A DNA stretch of 64,000 bases, taken from positions 1-64,000 of the forward strand of contig JAVBRO010000020.1 of assembly GCA_031547885.1 (NCBI GenBank), written 5' to 3'. Position numbers and translations under genes: made by a program. Each line of letters starts with the position of its first letter. Position 1 is the stretch's first letter. Below the pieces are notes generated by a model. That model was not told the DNA's origin. It did not search any database and saw only the letters and a list, made by a program, of their open reading frames with translations. The stretch comes from UBA940 sp031547885. GTDB taxonomy: Bacteria > Bacteroidota > Bacteroidia > Bacteroidales > Rikenellaceae. Positions 53,307 to 61,932 of this stretch are shown piece by piece.

Positions 53307-54152
53307 TTATAAGGTACCTTCGGCATGACGGGTTGCGTGGCATCCGATGTTGACCGACACCGGCAGTCCGGCTATATGTGTGGCATAGGTCAGAACGTTC
53401 ACGGCCAGCGCCGTTGTGGTCCCCCCGAATCCGGCGGGTCCGATGCCCAGTCCGTTGACCGCTTCCAGCAGTTCGATTTCCAACTTTGCCAGTTCCGGGT
53501 TCGGATTACGCTCGCCGACGGGCCTCAGCAGCGCCTTTTTGCTCAGGTAAGCCGCCCGTTCCATCGTACCGCCGATCCCCACGCCGACTATGATCGGCGG
53601 GCAGGGATTGGCCCCCGCCTCGGAAACGGTCCGAATCACGAAATCCCGGACGCCATCAAGGCCCTGGCTCGGTTTGAGCATTCGGAGCCGGCTCATATTC
53701 TCGCTGCCGAACCCTTTCGGGGCCACCGTGATGCGGAACCGGTCGCCCGGCACGATATCATAATGTATTACGGCCGGAGTGTTGTCTTTCGTGTTGACCC
53801 GGTCGAACGGGTCCTTCACCACCGATTTGCGGAGGTAGCCTTTTTCGTATCCCCGGCGGACGCCCTCGTTGACGGCATCATCGATCGACCCGCCCGCGAC
53901 GTGGACATCCTGCCCGATCTCGATGAAAACCACCGTCATGCCGGTATCCTGGCAGATGGGGGCCGTTTCGCACCGCGCGATGTCGGCGTTTTCTACCAGC
54001 GTGCCGAGGATATCGCGTCCGAGCGGCGACTTTTCATCCGTCCGGCATTTTTTAAGGCATTCATATATATCATCGGTCAGCAGGCAGTTGGCCTCTATGC
54101 ACAGTCGCTCGACAAGATCGGTTATCCTGCCGGCAGTTATTTCCCTCACCAT
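53307..54152 (-). CDS. Class I fumarase/mesaconase alpha subunit
   Basis: A 281-residue protein from ATG 54152, two bases after the preceding stop; a longer in-frame extension to 54779 overlaps the P-loop gene and is not coding-like. The three Fe-S cluster cysteines are visible: C67 in APICQDTG, C184 in NPCPP and C271 in GCHATRH. The family includes fumarase, L(+)-tartrate dehydratase and the two-subunit clostridial mesaconase. Location between methylaspartate genes and transhydrogenase favours mesaconase; a genuine fumarase for the reductive branch of the TCA cycle remains possible. Confidence 0.92.
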   Translation of the reverse strand: MVREITAGRITDLVERLCIEANCLLTDDIYECLKKCRTDEKSPLGRDILGTLVENADIARCETAPICQDTGMTVVFIEIGQDVHVAGGSIDDAVNEGVRRGYEKGYLRKSVVKDPFDRVNTKDNTPAVIHYDIVPGDRFRITVAPKGFGSENMSRLRMLKPSQGLDGVRDFVIRTVSEAGANPCPPIIVGVGIGGTMERAAYLSKKALLRPVGERNPNPELAKLEIELLEAVNGLGIGPAGFGGTTTALAVNVLTYATHIAGLPVSVNIGCHATRHAEGTL

Positions 54153-54154
54153 GT

Positions 54155-55096
54155 TCAATCCCGTCTTTTTAGGAAGTGTATCGTATTCAGATTCTCGATG
54201 TTGATGTTCTCGTCGTTGCTGAGCACTCCCACCAACCCGAACGTTTTCGTTTTCGGATCCGGAACGAAGCGTTTGACGAAGTTGAAGCAGCCGATCTCGC
54301 GCGTGTTCGCCACGTGCAGCCGCGGGCCGTTGCAGTCGAACAGTTCGCCGCCGATGACGATATGGTCTTCGTCGACATAGCTGATATCCAGTTCCTTGGC
54401 TATTTCTTCCCGGACCCGGAAGGTCAATTTTTCGATATCCAGTTCGACCTCTCGGGTGAATTTCAGTAGAAAGCCGTTGCGCATATCGGCGCTGAAAAAG
54501 AGTTCGCGGTCGATCCCTAACTCGGTGGTCAGCACTTTGATGGCGATATCTTCGGCGCTGTGTGCCATCTTGCGGTATTGCAGCGACTTTGAGACGATCT
54601 CGTAGATGCTGCCGGGCAGAGGTCCGAAGATACTGGGCCTCGTCACAATGATCTCCTCGCCGATCCCGATCAGTATGTCCGCGTTGCGTTCCAGATATGG
54701 ATAGAGCAGTTGGAAATGCTCGACGATCACCCGCCGGTGGCTCCTCAGAGCTTCCTTTACGAAATCCACGATCTCGCACATCTGGGTGAAGGCCATCTGG
54801 AAACGCATATCGATGTGGTAGGTGGACGCCTCCTGGGCCGTGTCGAACAGCCCCCGCACCTGCATGATCTTGCGCGGGTTGATCATGTCGTCGTTGTTCG
54901 AGAGCTCCAGTCCGGGGAACATGCCCCGGATCAGCGACGATTTGCCCGATCCCGCGTCCCCCACGATACCGATCAGGCAGTCTGTGTAGGTCAGGTGCCT
55001 GTGGGCGATCTGTTCGCCCAGGAACAGGAGCCTTTCGCGGCCGTGGGGCGCGAAATACTGTGAAAAGACCGAGTATTCCTGAATTAGATTCCGCAT
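54155..55096 (-). CDS. P-loop NTPase-like protein of unknown function in the methylaspartate operon
   Basis: I start at ATG 55096 (MRNLIQEYSV..., 313 residues); the frame upstream overlaps DUF4387. A Walker A motif is plain: G-D-A-G-S-G-K-S-S (about 47-55). A conserved acidic NDDM and the VIVEHFQLLYPY strand follow, as in small-molecule kinases. The C-terminal third contains HIVIGGELFDCNGPRLHVANTREIG, which looks like the second additional domain (SAD) of alanyl/threonyl-tRNA synthetases, so the protein may be a kinase-SAD fusion. It is embedded between DUF4387 (13 bases) and the fumarase alpha gene (2 bases). I know of no demonstrated function. Confidence 0.75.
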   Translation of the reverse strand: MRNLIQEYSVFSQYFAPHGRERLLFLGEQIAHRHLTYTDCLIGIVGDAGSGKSSLIRGMFPGLELSNNDDMINPRKIMQVRGLFDTAQEASTYHIDMRFQMAFTQMCEIVDFVKEALRSHRRVIVEHFQLLYPYLERNADILIGIGEEIIVTRPSIFGPLPGSIYEIVSKSLQYRKMAHSAEDIAIKVLTTELGIDRELFFSADMRNGFLLKFTREVELDIEKLTFRVREEIAKELDISYVDEDHIVIGGELFDCNGPRLHVANTREIGCFNFVKRFVPDPKTKTFGLVGVLSNDENINIENLNTIHFLKRRD

Positions 55097-55109
55097 GGTG
55101 CGTCGGTGT

Positions 55110-55427
55110 TTACAGTTTAAAAGTGTATCCAAGCAGCGGGGCATGCTGCTGCGCCCCGTAGACATCGGTTTCGCCCAGCGCTCCCGAAGGGATAGGGCGG
55201 ACGATCGTTATTTTGACCGCCTTCGCCGGGTCGAAATAGACCAGTTTGATGATGTCCGATTCCGGGATATTGTAGAGTTCGCAGAACCGTTTTTCGTCGA
55301 TCGCCCGTGCCTCGCGCACTTTTTCGTACATCGCGAAATCCTTGAAAATGACGTCGAAGGTCAGCTCGTAAGGCCCCGAATTCTTGCTCCGGATCACCGA
55401 AGCGATATCTATAAGTTTGTGTTCCAT
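55110..55427 (-). CDS. DUF4387 protein
   Basis: A 105-residue cytoplasmic protein with the conserved N-terminal block DIASVIRSKNSGPYELTFDVIF and the ending RPIPSGALGETDVYGAQQHAPLL. The family has no known activity but is repeatedly found next to AtuA/DUF1446 proteins, as here (5 bases after). It may be a detached partner domain of the AtuA-like protein, since other AtuA proteins carry an extra C-terminal domain. That link is my inference. Confidence 0.85.
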   Translation of the reverse strand: MEHKLIDIASVIRSKNSGPYELTFDVIFKDFAMYEKVREARAIDEKRFCELYNIPESDIIKLVYFDPAKAVKITIVRPIPSGALGETDVYGAQQHAPLLGYTFKL

Positions 55428-55432
55428 ACTGC

Positions 55433-56806
55433 TTACTGTTTGCCGTTGTTCAGTTGGATGTACTCGATCGGGAAGTATTCCGCCGGGTTCTCCGTTTTCA
55501 TCAGGTGGTAGATATTGAACTCATACACCTCGCCGACCTTGCAGTCCGAGGGGGAGAATGGGAACGCGAGGTTCCCGGCGGTCGAGATGCGCCCTTCGTA
55601 GCCGAAATGGAGCATGGTGCTTCGTGCGAACCCGCAGATGGTATCGGCCTGCTCCTGGGTCGGCGCGACGGCCTCGATCACGATGCACAGTTCGTGCGCC
55701 GTCCGGTTCTCGAGTCCCGGGAAGAGCCCCATCACGCCGTTGCGTCCGTAGATCTTGAAATCGAGGAAGAAGTCGCGGATGCCGTATGTGTCGAAATTAT
55801 TCTTCACCCGATCCTTGACGCTCTGCACCACACTGTCGATCTTTTCGATCATCACGGGGTCTTTCACCCCGGCTATCGAGATGGTGCGGAACCCGACGCG
55901 GCGTACCCCCTCGAGTTTCACGAAATACTCTTCCGTGGGCACGAAGCGGCTGCCGGTGACCATCACCTTGTTGCCGTCGATCTGCGTGAACTTCGAATCG
56001 CGCAGGTTGATAGCGCCTCCCGGTCCGGGCAGGTTATAAGGGTCGGTCTTTTCGTAGAGCGTGTGCGCCGCCACCGAGAGGGTGGTGCATTTGCGCAGCG
56101 GCGATAGCGGTTCGAGCACAAAATCATCCCTGTGCAGGTATCCGAACATGCAGTCGCTCCCGCTTCCGGGCAGGGCCGCGATGGCCGCGCACTCCAGTAT
56201 CTTGCCGAGGTGTATGGCCAACCCCTTGTCGAACCCTTCACGGATCGCCAGCGCAGAGAATACCGACGGGTCGTAGGCCCTTCCGGCCAGGATGACGTCG
56301 GCTCCGTTATTCAGCGCCTCGATGAACGGATCCTCTCCGATCTGCGCGACGATCCTCACCGCCTGGTCGACATCTTCGGCCGTGATTTCGGGTGCGGGAT
56401 GCAGCGGGGTTACCTCGCCAGCCGCGAGTTTCCGCTTCACAAGCTCCTTGTCGAGCTCCGACTGTATCACGGCCAGCTTGAAAGTAAGTCCGTTCTCGCG
56501 GGCGATCTCCTTTACGATGTTGACGCAGAACTCCACGTGGGGCCTGCCGCCGCAACCGCCCGCCGTACCGACGATCACGGGGATGCCCGCTTCGAGTGCC
56601 GCCGGAATCATGATGGCCAGGTCGCGCTTCACGGAGTTGTAGTCGGTGAACGATTTTCCCGCCCCGAGGTAGTAGGGTCCCGGGTCGGTCGATCCTGCGT
56701 CCACGGCTATCACGTGCGGAGAGCGTTTCATGCCCTCCACGAACGATTCCAGCGGGAACCCGTAGCCGAGGATGGCGGTCGGGGACAGTATTCTGATCTC
56801 TTCCAT
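55433..56806 (-). CDS. AtuA-like protein (DUF1446 family)
   Basis: A 457-residue cytoplasmic protein starting at ATG 56806 (MEEIRILSP); a longer in-frame start at 56854 lies within the upstream gene. The family is named after a protein of acyclic terpene degradation whose reaction is not known. Visible family features: DAGSTDPGPYYLGAG (about 36-50), GTAGGCGGRPHVEF, ILAGRAYDPSVFSAL and LPGPGGAINLRDS. It sits between methylaspartate ammonia-lyase (7-base gap) and DUF4387, so a role in handling mesaconate or citramalate, or a CoA ester of them, is plausible but unproven. Confidence 0.85.
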   Translation of the reverse strand: MEEIRILSPTAILGYGFPLESFVEGMKRSPHVIAVDAGSTDPGPYYLGAGKSFTDYNSVKRDLAIMIPAALEAGIPVIVGTAGGCGGRPHVEFCVNIVKEIARENGLTFKLAVIQSELDKELVKRKLAAGEVTPLHPAPEITAEDVDQAVRIVAQIGEDPFIEALNNGADVILAGRAYDPSVFSALAIREGFDKGLAIHLGKILECAAIAALPGSGSDCMFGYLHRDDFVLEPLSPLRKCTTLSVAAHTLYEKTDPYNLPGPGGAINLRDSKFTQIDGNKVMVTGSRFVPTEEYFVKLEGVRRVGFRTISIAGVKDPVMIEKIDSVVQSVKDRVKNNFDTYGIRDFFLDFKIYGRNGVMGLFPGLENRTAHELCIVIEAVAPTQEQADTICGFARSTMLHFGYEGRISTAGNLAFPFSPSDCKVGEVYEFNIYHLMKTENPAEYFPIEYIQLNNGKQ

Positions 56807-56813
56807 CTTGTTC

Positions 56814-58058
56814 TTACATTTTATCTTTGAGCGCCAGTATGCGCTGCATTTCATTGAATGTTAGCATGTATCCCTCGTCGACCCCCATGCCGGGCTTGGC
56901 GAGGCACTGTACGGGCGACGTAGCCATGGCGACGTGCATGCACACTTCCGCCGAGCGGTTGGTCTCGTTGCATGTGCCGCCCAGGTAGGCCCCCGCGCCG
57001 TGCTCTTTGCAGTAGAGGACCGCCTCGATCGAGTTGTTGATGCCGCCCAGGTCGGGGGTCTTGATCTGGAGCATATGTCCGGCCTTGTGCTGCGTGAAGT
57101 CCCGGATATCTTCAAGGGTGTTGCACCACTCGTCGGCGACGATCTCGGCCGCGATCCCTTTTTTCTCCATCAGTTCGCAGATGGTGCGCAACCCTTCGAT
57201 CTGCGCCCCCTTTTCGCCCATGTCGACGGGACCCTCTATGCGCAGGTGGAACGGCCGGGCCAGCTCTTCGAGCGTGCCGATATAGTCGGCGATCTTTTCA
57301 AAGTCGTTGTTAAAAACAATCCCCAGGGTGCCGTAGACGTCGATATGCAGTACCGGGTTGTAATCCTCGTATGGCCTGAACTCGATGATGCGTCCGCGAA
57401 GCCACTCGACGTAGGCCTGCAGTTTTTCGCCGCGCAGTCCGACCTTCTCCTCGACGTGGTTGAACAGCGCGTGCGGCAGCACCGGAGCGCCTTTCATGAT
57501 CATCTTGTCGGCAGCCAGGTAACGGTCGTCGCCCGACTGGGTGAAGATGGGGATGATAGTATCCGATATCTTCGTGCCGTACTCTTCGGCGATCACCTGC
57601 GCCATCAGCTTCGATCTGCTTTTAGCCACCGCGTCGAGGCACGCCTGGGTCACCCCGTAGCGGATCGCCGTGTGATAGAGTTTGCCGGTCGAGGGGCTGA
57701 TCCCCTTGTCGACGCGGTCGGCCATTTCGCGGAAGGTCGTGATATCCGTGCCTTTATATAACGGCACGATCTCTTTATCGATCAGCGGTATGAAGTCTTT
57801 CGCAAGGAAGAGCGGGTCGCGCCCTCCTGCTCCCGAGTACTGCACCGCCGCGCAGTCGCCGTGCGCCACGGCGCCGTTCTCGAGCAGGAACAGCACCGAG
57901 ATAGACTCTCCGGTCTGTCGGATCGCCGAAAAACCTTCGGTGAGCGGCTTGCCGATATAGAACGCCCCGTCGTGGGCGGCACCCGCCTTGATAGCTTTCT
58001 GGTCATCGAAGAAAAATCCCGTCTTTCCCGGGGCACAGACGACATCTATGATTTTCAT
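56814..58058 (-). CDS. mal: Methylaspartate ammonia-lyase
   Basis: A 414-residue member of the enolase superfamily that removes ammonia from (2S,3S)-3-methylaspartate to give mesaconate. The barrel metal ligands are visible in LHIDVYG (Asp), RIEGPVD (Glu) and IVADEWCN (Asp), and the catalytic lysine in LQIKTPDLGG. Length matches the clostridial enzyme. It follows glmE by 33 bases, the expected next step after glutamate mutase. Confidence 0.96.
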   Translation of the reverse strand: MKIIDVVCAPGKTGFFFDDQKAIKAGAAHDGAFYIGKPLTEGFSAIRQTGESISVLFLLENGAVAHGDCAAVQYSGAGGRDPLFLAKDFIPLIDKEIVPLYKGTDITTFREMADRVDKGISPSTGKLYHTAIRYGVTQACLDAVAKSRSKLMAQVIAEEYGTKISDTIIPIFTQSGDDRYLAADKMIMKGAPVLPHALFNHVEEKVGLRGEKLQAYVEWLRGRIIEFRPYEDYNPVLHIDVYGTLGIVFNNDFEKIADYIGTLEELARPFHLRIEGPVDMGEKGAQIEGLRTICELMEKKGIAAEIVADEWCNTLEDIRDFTQHKAGHMLQIKTPDLGGINNSIEAVLYCKEHGAGAYLGGTCNETNRSAEVCMHVAMATSPVQCLAKPGMGVDEGYMLTFNEMQRILALKDKM

Positions 58059-58091
58059 GGTTATGTGTTTTTGTTGTTATTTTTATTCCGT

Positions 58092-59543
58092 TTAATGCGG
58101 TCTCCCGACAAGGAAACCCTTGCCGATAGCGTACACGTCGTCGATGACCATCTGGAAACTCACCGGACGTTTTTCGTGCGCCGCGCGTTCTTCGAGCTTC
58201 TTCCGGTGGAAGGCTTTCAGGTCGTCGGTCAGCGGCAGGTTGCCCGGATCGAGCAGGCGCACCGCGCCCGAGTTGTCGCGTGCGGGCATCACTTTGCCTG
58301 CGTTGAAGCGGCTGGGAGCGAAAGGTATATCCAGAACGCCCGCTTCGAATGCGGCGATAGTCCCCACGGCGAAGTCTCCCTTCCCGAGTTCTTCGACTTT
58401 CCGCAAGATGCACCCCATCTCTTCGGCAATGATCGAGCCTTCTGCAACGACTGCCGGAATGTTGGTGAAATCCTGGTCCCTCAGCATCGATGTGAGCTGC
58501 TTGGTCGCTTTCAGACCGGCGGCGTTGGCCTCTTTGGTCGGAACCCCCATGGCTTCGTGCGGTGTCTTGACGATCACTTTGGTCGCCATGGCCAGCACGG
58601 CCGCCGCAGCTCCCCATGAGATCACGGCGAACGATTTGGCCTCGTCCTGCGGGAAACCGCCCATCCACTGGTGGAACACGGTGGTGACCCTCACGTCGTT
58701 GAAGCCGAAGCGGTCGAGGTACTCGCGCGTCACCTGGTTCAGCGCACGGATCGCGGCCACGTCCTGGATCATATTGCCGCACTGGCCGTATCCCACCGTG
58801 ATGTCTTTCACACCCTGAGCGGCAGCCAGCAGGGCCTCGATAACGGCCACCGAGTTGGAGATACATGGCGGCACCAGCGTTCCGGTCAGAGGCCCGAACG
58901 GCTCGCGGTTGATGCTTACTCCGGCCTCTTCGTAGAGTCCTACAAGACGGTCGGTGTACTGCCAATAGGCGATCGTGCGCTCCAGCGAGTGGCTTTTGGA
59001 ATAGGGTATATTATATGAGATGCCGCCCCCCTCGTATGAGGTGAAGCCCCCGGCGATGGTTATCTCGGTAAGCAGGCGGGCGTCGGGGGTGCCGTGGCGT
59101 ACCTGCACGGGGCTGTTCACCGACGAAGTGACCGTGCGGCAGATATCGACGCCGTAGTTCAGCGCCGGAAAACCGTTGAGCATCGACCGCCCGGTTTCCC
59201 TGCTCTTTTCGATGCCGATCTCGGCCTCCTTGTAGCGGTTGAGGCGGGTGTAGCTGTCGATGGTGCTGGGGAGCAGGTCGGCCTCGCCCTCCGTTTCGAG
59301 GTATTGCAGCAGCTTGATATGCTCTTCGTACAGGGCAACCCCGGCCCGCGGCTGTATCAGCGTAGTGCCCTCTTTTTTTGCCTTGTCCAGTTTAAGACCG
59401 AACCGCTTGGATTCCGGAATGGATTTGTGGTAATCGACGGCGCTTTGGAAGTCGACCCCTTTGCCCGTAGGCCACTGCGTCAGGACCTCTTCACGCTCCC
59501 TGAAGAATTCGCTCTCGGACAGCTTTTTGTTTTTAAGTTCCAT
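58092..59543 (-). CDS. glmE: Glutamate mutase epsilon subunit
   Basis: A 483-residue barrel subunit of adenosylcobalamin-dependent glutamate mutase, which converts glutamate to 3-methylaspartate. Start at 59543 (MELKNKKLSE) gives the normal length; the upstream part of the open frame overlaps glmL. Family blocks include RHGTPDARLL, GGFTSYEGGGISYNIPY and PFGPLTGTLVPP, the latter two lining the substrate and cobalamin pocket. Eight bases after glmL. Confidence 0.97.
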   Translation of the reverse strand: MELKNKKLSESEFFREREEVLTQWPTGKGVDFQSAVDYHKSIPESKRFGLKLDKAKKEGTTLIQPRAGVALYEEHIKLLQYLETEGEADLLPSTIDSYTRLNRYKEAEIGIEKSRETGRSMLNGFPALNYGVDICRTVTSSVNSPVQVRHGTPDARLLTEITIAGGFTSYEGGGISYNIPYSKSHSLERTIAYWQYTDRLVGLYEEAGVSINREPFGPLTGTLVPPCISNSVAVIEALLAAAQGVKDITVGYGQCGNMIQDVAAIRALNQVTREYLDRFGFNDVRVTTVFHQWMGGFPQDEAKSFAVISWGAAAAVLAMATKVIVKTPHEAMGVPTKEANAAGLKATKQLTSMLRDQDFTNIPAVVAEGSIIAEEMGCILRKVEELGKGDFAVGTIAAFEAGVLDIPFAPSRFNAGKVMPARDNSGAVRLLDPGNLPLTDDLKAFHRKKLEERAAHEKRPVSFQMVIDDVYAIGKGFLVGRPH

Positions 59544-59551
59544 TTTAGTAA

Positions 59552-60925
59552 TTATATTGGTTTTATTTCGTTTTTCATAATCGCGAGCGCGAGGTCTGGA
59601 TCGACTGCACTCAGAAGTCCCATCGAGGCGAAAATATACCGTGCGTCGAGCATATAGCGCGGCCGTCGGGGTTTCATGCAGTGCGGTTTCCGGGGATCGT
59701 ATTCCGTGCCGCGCAGTATGGCGGCCGGATCCGGGCTGTTGATTATCGCGCCGCCTATGCCTATAATACAGGGTATCTCCGTCAGGTCCTTCCCGGTGAT
59801 GCTGAATACCTCGCCCATCGGCGTAAAGGCGCTCTCGACGAAGCCGCAATGCCTCTCCGCGGCTATCTCGACCGCCTTGCGGGCCAGAGCCTCTTCTATG
59901 ACAGATTCCTCGCTCCCCGCTGCGGCGATGGTGTCGGGCCTGCACAAACACTGTTCGACCCATCCGGCGACCTTGTCGGCGGGCAGTCCGAATAATTCCT
60001 CTTCCCCCGCTTCGTCCAGCAGCGACCGCAGGCTGTACCGCATCCCCAGGTCGCCCTCCACGGTGCGTTTGCTGAACGGCTCGGGAAGTCCCTTGACGAC
60101 TACGCTTTCAAGAGTCGGCCGTCCGTCCGACATCGAATAGATATCGGTCGTCGCACCGCCCAGATCGACCGCCATGAATTCTCCTATGCCAGGACTTTCA
60201 GGCGTACCCCTGCTCAGGAGTTCACACCCTGCCATCACGGCCAGGGGCGTCGGCATGATCTCGTTGTCGGCCATGGCCTGTACTCCCGACAGCCCTTTTG
60301 CGTCGATGATTTTACGTATGAAAACCTCGCGTATAGCGCTCTTGGCCGGCTCTATGTTTAACTGATTGAAAGCCGGCATGACGTTGCCGGTCACGACGCA
60401 CTCCCTGTCCGCGGCCTCGAATATTCCGGCCACTTCGTCCGCGGCGCTTTTGTTGCCCGCCGCGACGACGGTGAAATCGCGCCTGATTTCGCAAAGTTTC
60501 CGTGCGTTGGCAATGATCACATCTTTATTGCCGCCGTCGGTCCCGCCGCAGAGCAGAACGAGGTCGGGATTTATATCGTATATCTCCTGCTGTTCCTTTT
60601 TCGAGATATCGAAAGCGTAGGTTTTCACCACTTTGGCCCCGGCGCTCGATGCGGCCATCTTTGCGGCTTTTGCCGTCAGGGCCGGAACGAGTCCCAGCGA
60701 GACCATCTTCAGTCCCCCGCCCGCACTGCTGCAACACAGCGTCCGGTCGTACGCGATCCGCCCGGTACGCTCTTCGAGTATGCGCAGGGCGTTCAGATAC
60801 CCCGTCATTATGTCCGTATCGATCGTGGTGAACGCGCACGAAGTGGCCATAACTTCCCCTCTGACGGCATCTATGGCCGCCAGCTTTGTGTATGTGCTGC
60901 CGAAATCCACCGTCAGATAAAACAC
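59552..60925 (-). CDS. glmL: Glutamate mutase reactivating factor GlmL/MutL
   Basis: A 457-residue ASKHA-fold ATPase that releases damaged cobalamin from glutamate mutase. It starts with GTG (60925), four bases after glmS. The phosphate loops are DFGSTYTKLAAID at the N-terminus and VDLGGATTDIYSM in the middle; LLCGGTDGGNKD is a family block. Located, as usual, between glmS and glmE. Confidence 0.96.
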   Translation of the reverse strand: MFYLTVDFGSTYTKLAAIDAVRGEVMATSCAFTTIDTDIMTGYLNALRILEERTGRIAYDRTLCCSSAGGGLKMVSLGLVPALTAKAAKMAASSAGAKVVKTYAFDISKKEQQEIYDINPDLVLLCGGTDGGNKDVIIANARKLCEIRRDFTVVAAGNKSAADEVAGIFEAADRECVVTGNVMPAFNQLNIEPAKSAIREVFIRKIIDAKGLSGVQAMADNEIMPTPLAVMAGCELLSRGTPESPGIGEFMAVDLGGATTDIYSMSDGRPTLESVVVKGLPEPFSKRTVEGDLGMRYSLRSLLDEAGEEELFGLPADKVAGWVEQCLCRPDTIAAAGSEESVIEEALARKAVEIAAERHCGFVESAFTPMGEVFSITGKDLTEIPCIIGIGGAIINSPDPAAILRGTEYDPRKPHCMKPRRPRYMLDARYIFASMGLLSAVDPDLALAIMKNEIKPI

Positions 60926-60929
60926 GGCC

Positions 60930-61337
60930 TTATCCTAATATTTCATTCAGTGCTGATATCGTGGTTTCGATCGGGGTTCCGGGAGGGTAGACCCGCGTAT
61001 ATCCCATCGCCATGAAGCGTTTTTCCACGTCGGCGAAGTCCTGTTTTCCCACCACGAGGTTTCCGCCCGCCAGCAGGGGGATCCCTTTCAGACCGGCTTC
61101 GTCGCATTTTTCGCGCAGCCCGTTGCAGTCGATCTCCCCGTGTCCGTAGAGCGACGAGACGATGATCGCGTCCGCATTGGTTTCCAGCGCAGCTTCGATA
61201 TATTCTTCCTGCGATACCATAACCCCCAGGTTCACAACATTGAAACCCGCCTGTTCCAGGGCGTAGGCGATGATCTTGTTCCCTACGGCGTGCACATCCG
61301 CTCCTATGACACCCGTAACGATAGTTTTCTTTCCCAT
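60930..61337 (-). CDS. glmS: Glutamate mutase sigma subunit (cobalamin-binding)
   Basis: A 135-residue B12-binding protein starting at ATG 61337 (MGKKTIVTGV); the in-frame start at 61382 adds 15 atypical residues. The cobalamin motif is D-V-H-A-V-G-N (lower-ligand His) with SSLYGHGE and the later LLAGGN loop. First gene of the operon, with a candidate promoter 33 bases upstream. No cobalamin riboswitch was recognised in front of it. Confidence 0.96.
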   Translation of the reverse strand: MGKKTIVTGVIGADVHAVGNKIIAYALEQAGFNVVNLGVMVSQEEYIEAALETNADAIIVSSLYGHGEIDCNGLREKCDEAGLKGIPLLAGGNLVVGKQDFADVEKRFMAMGYTRVYPPGTPIETTISALNEILG

Positions 61338-61369
61338 TTCCGAAGTTAAAAGACAATTAGCAGCCGACG

Positions 61370-61399
61370 CAAAGTATTGCAATCGATCGGTCGCCGAAA
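61370..61399 (-). promoter_or_regulatory. Candidate promoter of the glutamate mutase operon
   Basis: On the minus strand TTTC (61399-61396) and TACTTTG (61376-61370) are 19 bases apart, close to the Bacteroidetes -33/-7 pair (TTTG and TAnnTTTG, the latter one base short). It would start transcription a little under 30 bases before glmS. Confidence 0.35.
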
Positions 61400-61500
61400 G
61401 GTATGAAATTAAAAGTAATTAAAACGATTTCGCTAAGAATTTTTAACTTTTTTTGTCTAAATTCTCACAAGGTGGAATAAGGGCGTCTCTGTTGAGAATG

Positions 61501-61539
61501 AAAAACCGCCGCAACCATATGGAATGCGGCGGTTTTTTT
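61501..61539. terminator. Strong bidirectional rho-independent terminator
   Basis: AAAAACCGCCGCA (61501-61513) pairs with TGCGGCGGTTTTT (61525-61537), 11-base loop, and T-runs follow in both directions (seven T on plus, five on minus). It should end the minus-strand YjbR transcript and insulate the glmS operon. Confidence 0.85.
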
Positions 61540-61572
61540 CGATGTGGGTCCGGATCTTCCGGCCGGCGTCGG

Positions 61573-61932
61573 TTATTTGCCTTCCAGATATTCCGATCGT
61601 ACAGCTTTGGGCAGTTTTTTCACCACTTCATCCACCGAATGCGCGATCCAGCGCTTCACGGTCTCGTCGTCCATGTCGCGGTCGAGGACGATGCTGTTCC
61701 AGTATTTTTTGTTGAAATGCCAGGCCGCCTCGACGCAGGCATACCGTTCTCGCAGTTCGACCGCCTTGGCGGGGTCGCATTTTACCGATATTTTCAGTTC
61801 CGGATCTGTAAGTTGGATTGCGGCGAACCATTTGCCGAATACTCTGAAAATCAGATATTCGTCACCGAACGGCATATCTTCCGCCGCACCCTTCAGCGAA
61901 AGGCAGTATTCCCGCAGCTCCTCGATATTCAT
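61573..61932 (-). CDS. MmcQ/YjbR family small protein
   Basis: A 119-residue cytoplasmic protein of the YjbR/CyaY-like fold. Visible family pattern: N-terminal EELREYCLSLKGA, the FGDEYLIFRVFGKWFA strand, ISVKCDP and the ending WHFNKKYWNSIVLD followed by an amphipathic helix. The family is widespread, often called a DNA-binding protein, but its role is not established. Its ATG overlaps the stop of the VOC gene (TAATG). Confidence 0.88.
   Translation of the reverse strand: MNIEELREYCLSLKGAAEDMPFGDEYLIFRVFGKWFAAIQLTDPELKISVKCDPAKAVELRERYACVEAAWHFNKKYWNSIVLDRDMDDETVKRWIAHSVDEVVKKLPKAVRSEYLEGK

Noticed and set aside
52730..54152. Calling the two-subunit hydrolyase simply fumarase
   Set aside because: The sequence fits the whole class I family, and the operon context favours mesaconate as substrate, so I left the substrate open rather than assign a fumarase gene symbol.
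54153..54779. N-terminal extension of the fumarase alpha frame to 54779
   Set aside because: It overlaps the P-loop gene in another frame and the translated sequence (Arg-rich) does not resemble the family; ATG 54152 gives the normal beginning.
61338..61500. Cobalamin riboswitch upstream of glmS
   Set aside because: I looked for a B12 box and its stem context because glutamate mutase needs adenosylcobalamin, but found nothing similar, and the leader predicted from the candidate promoter is too short.
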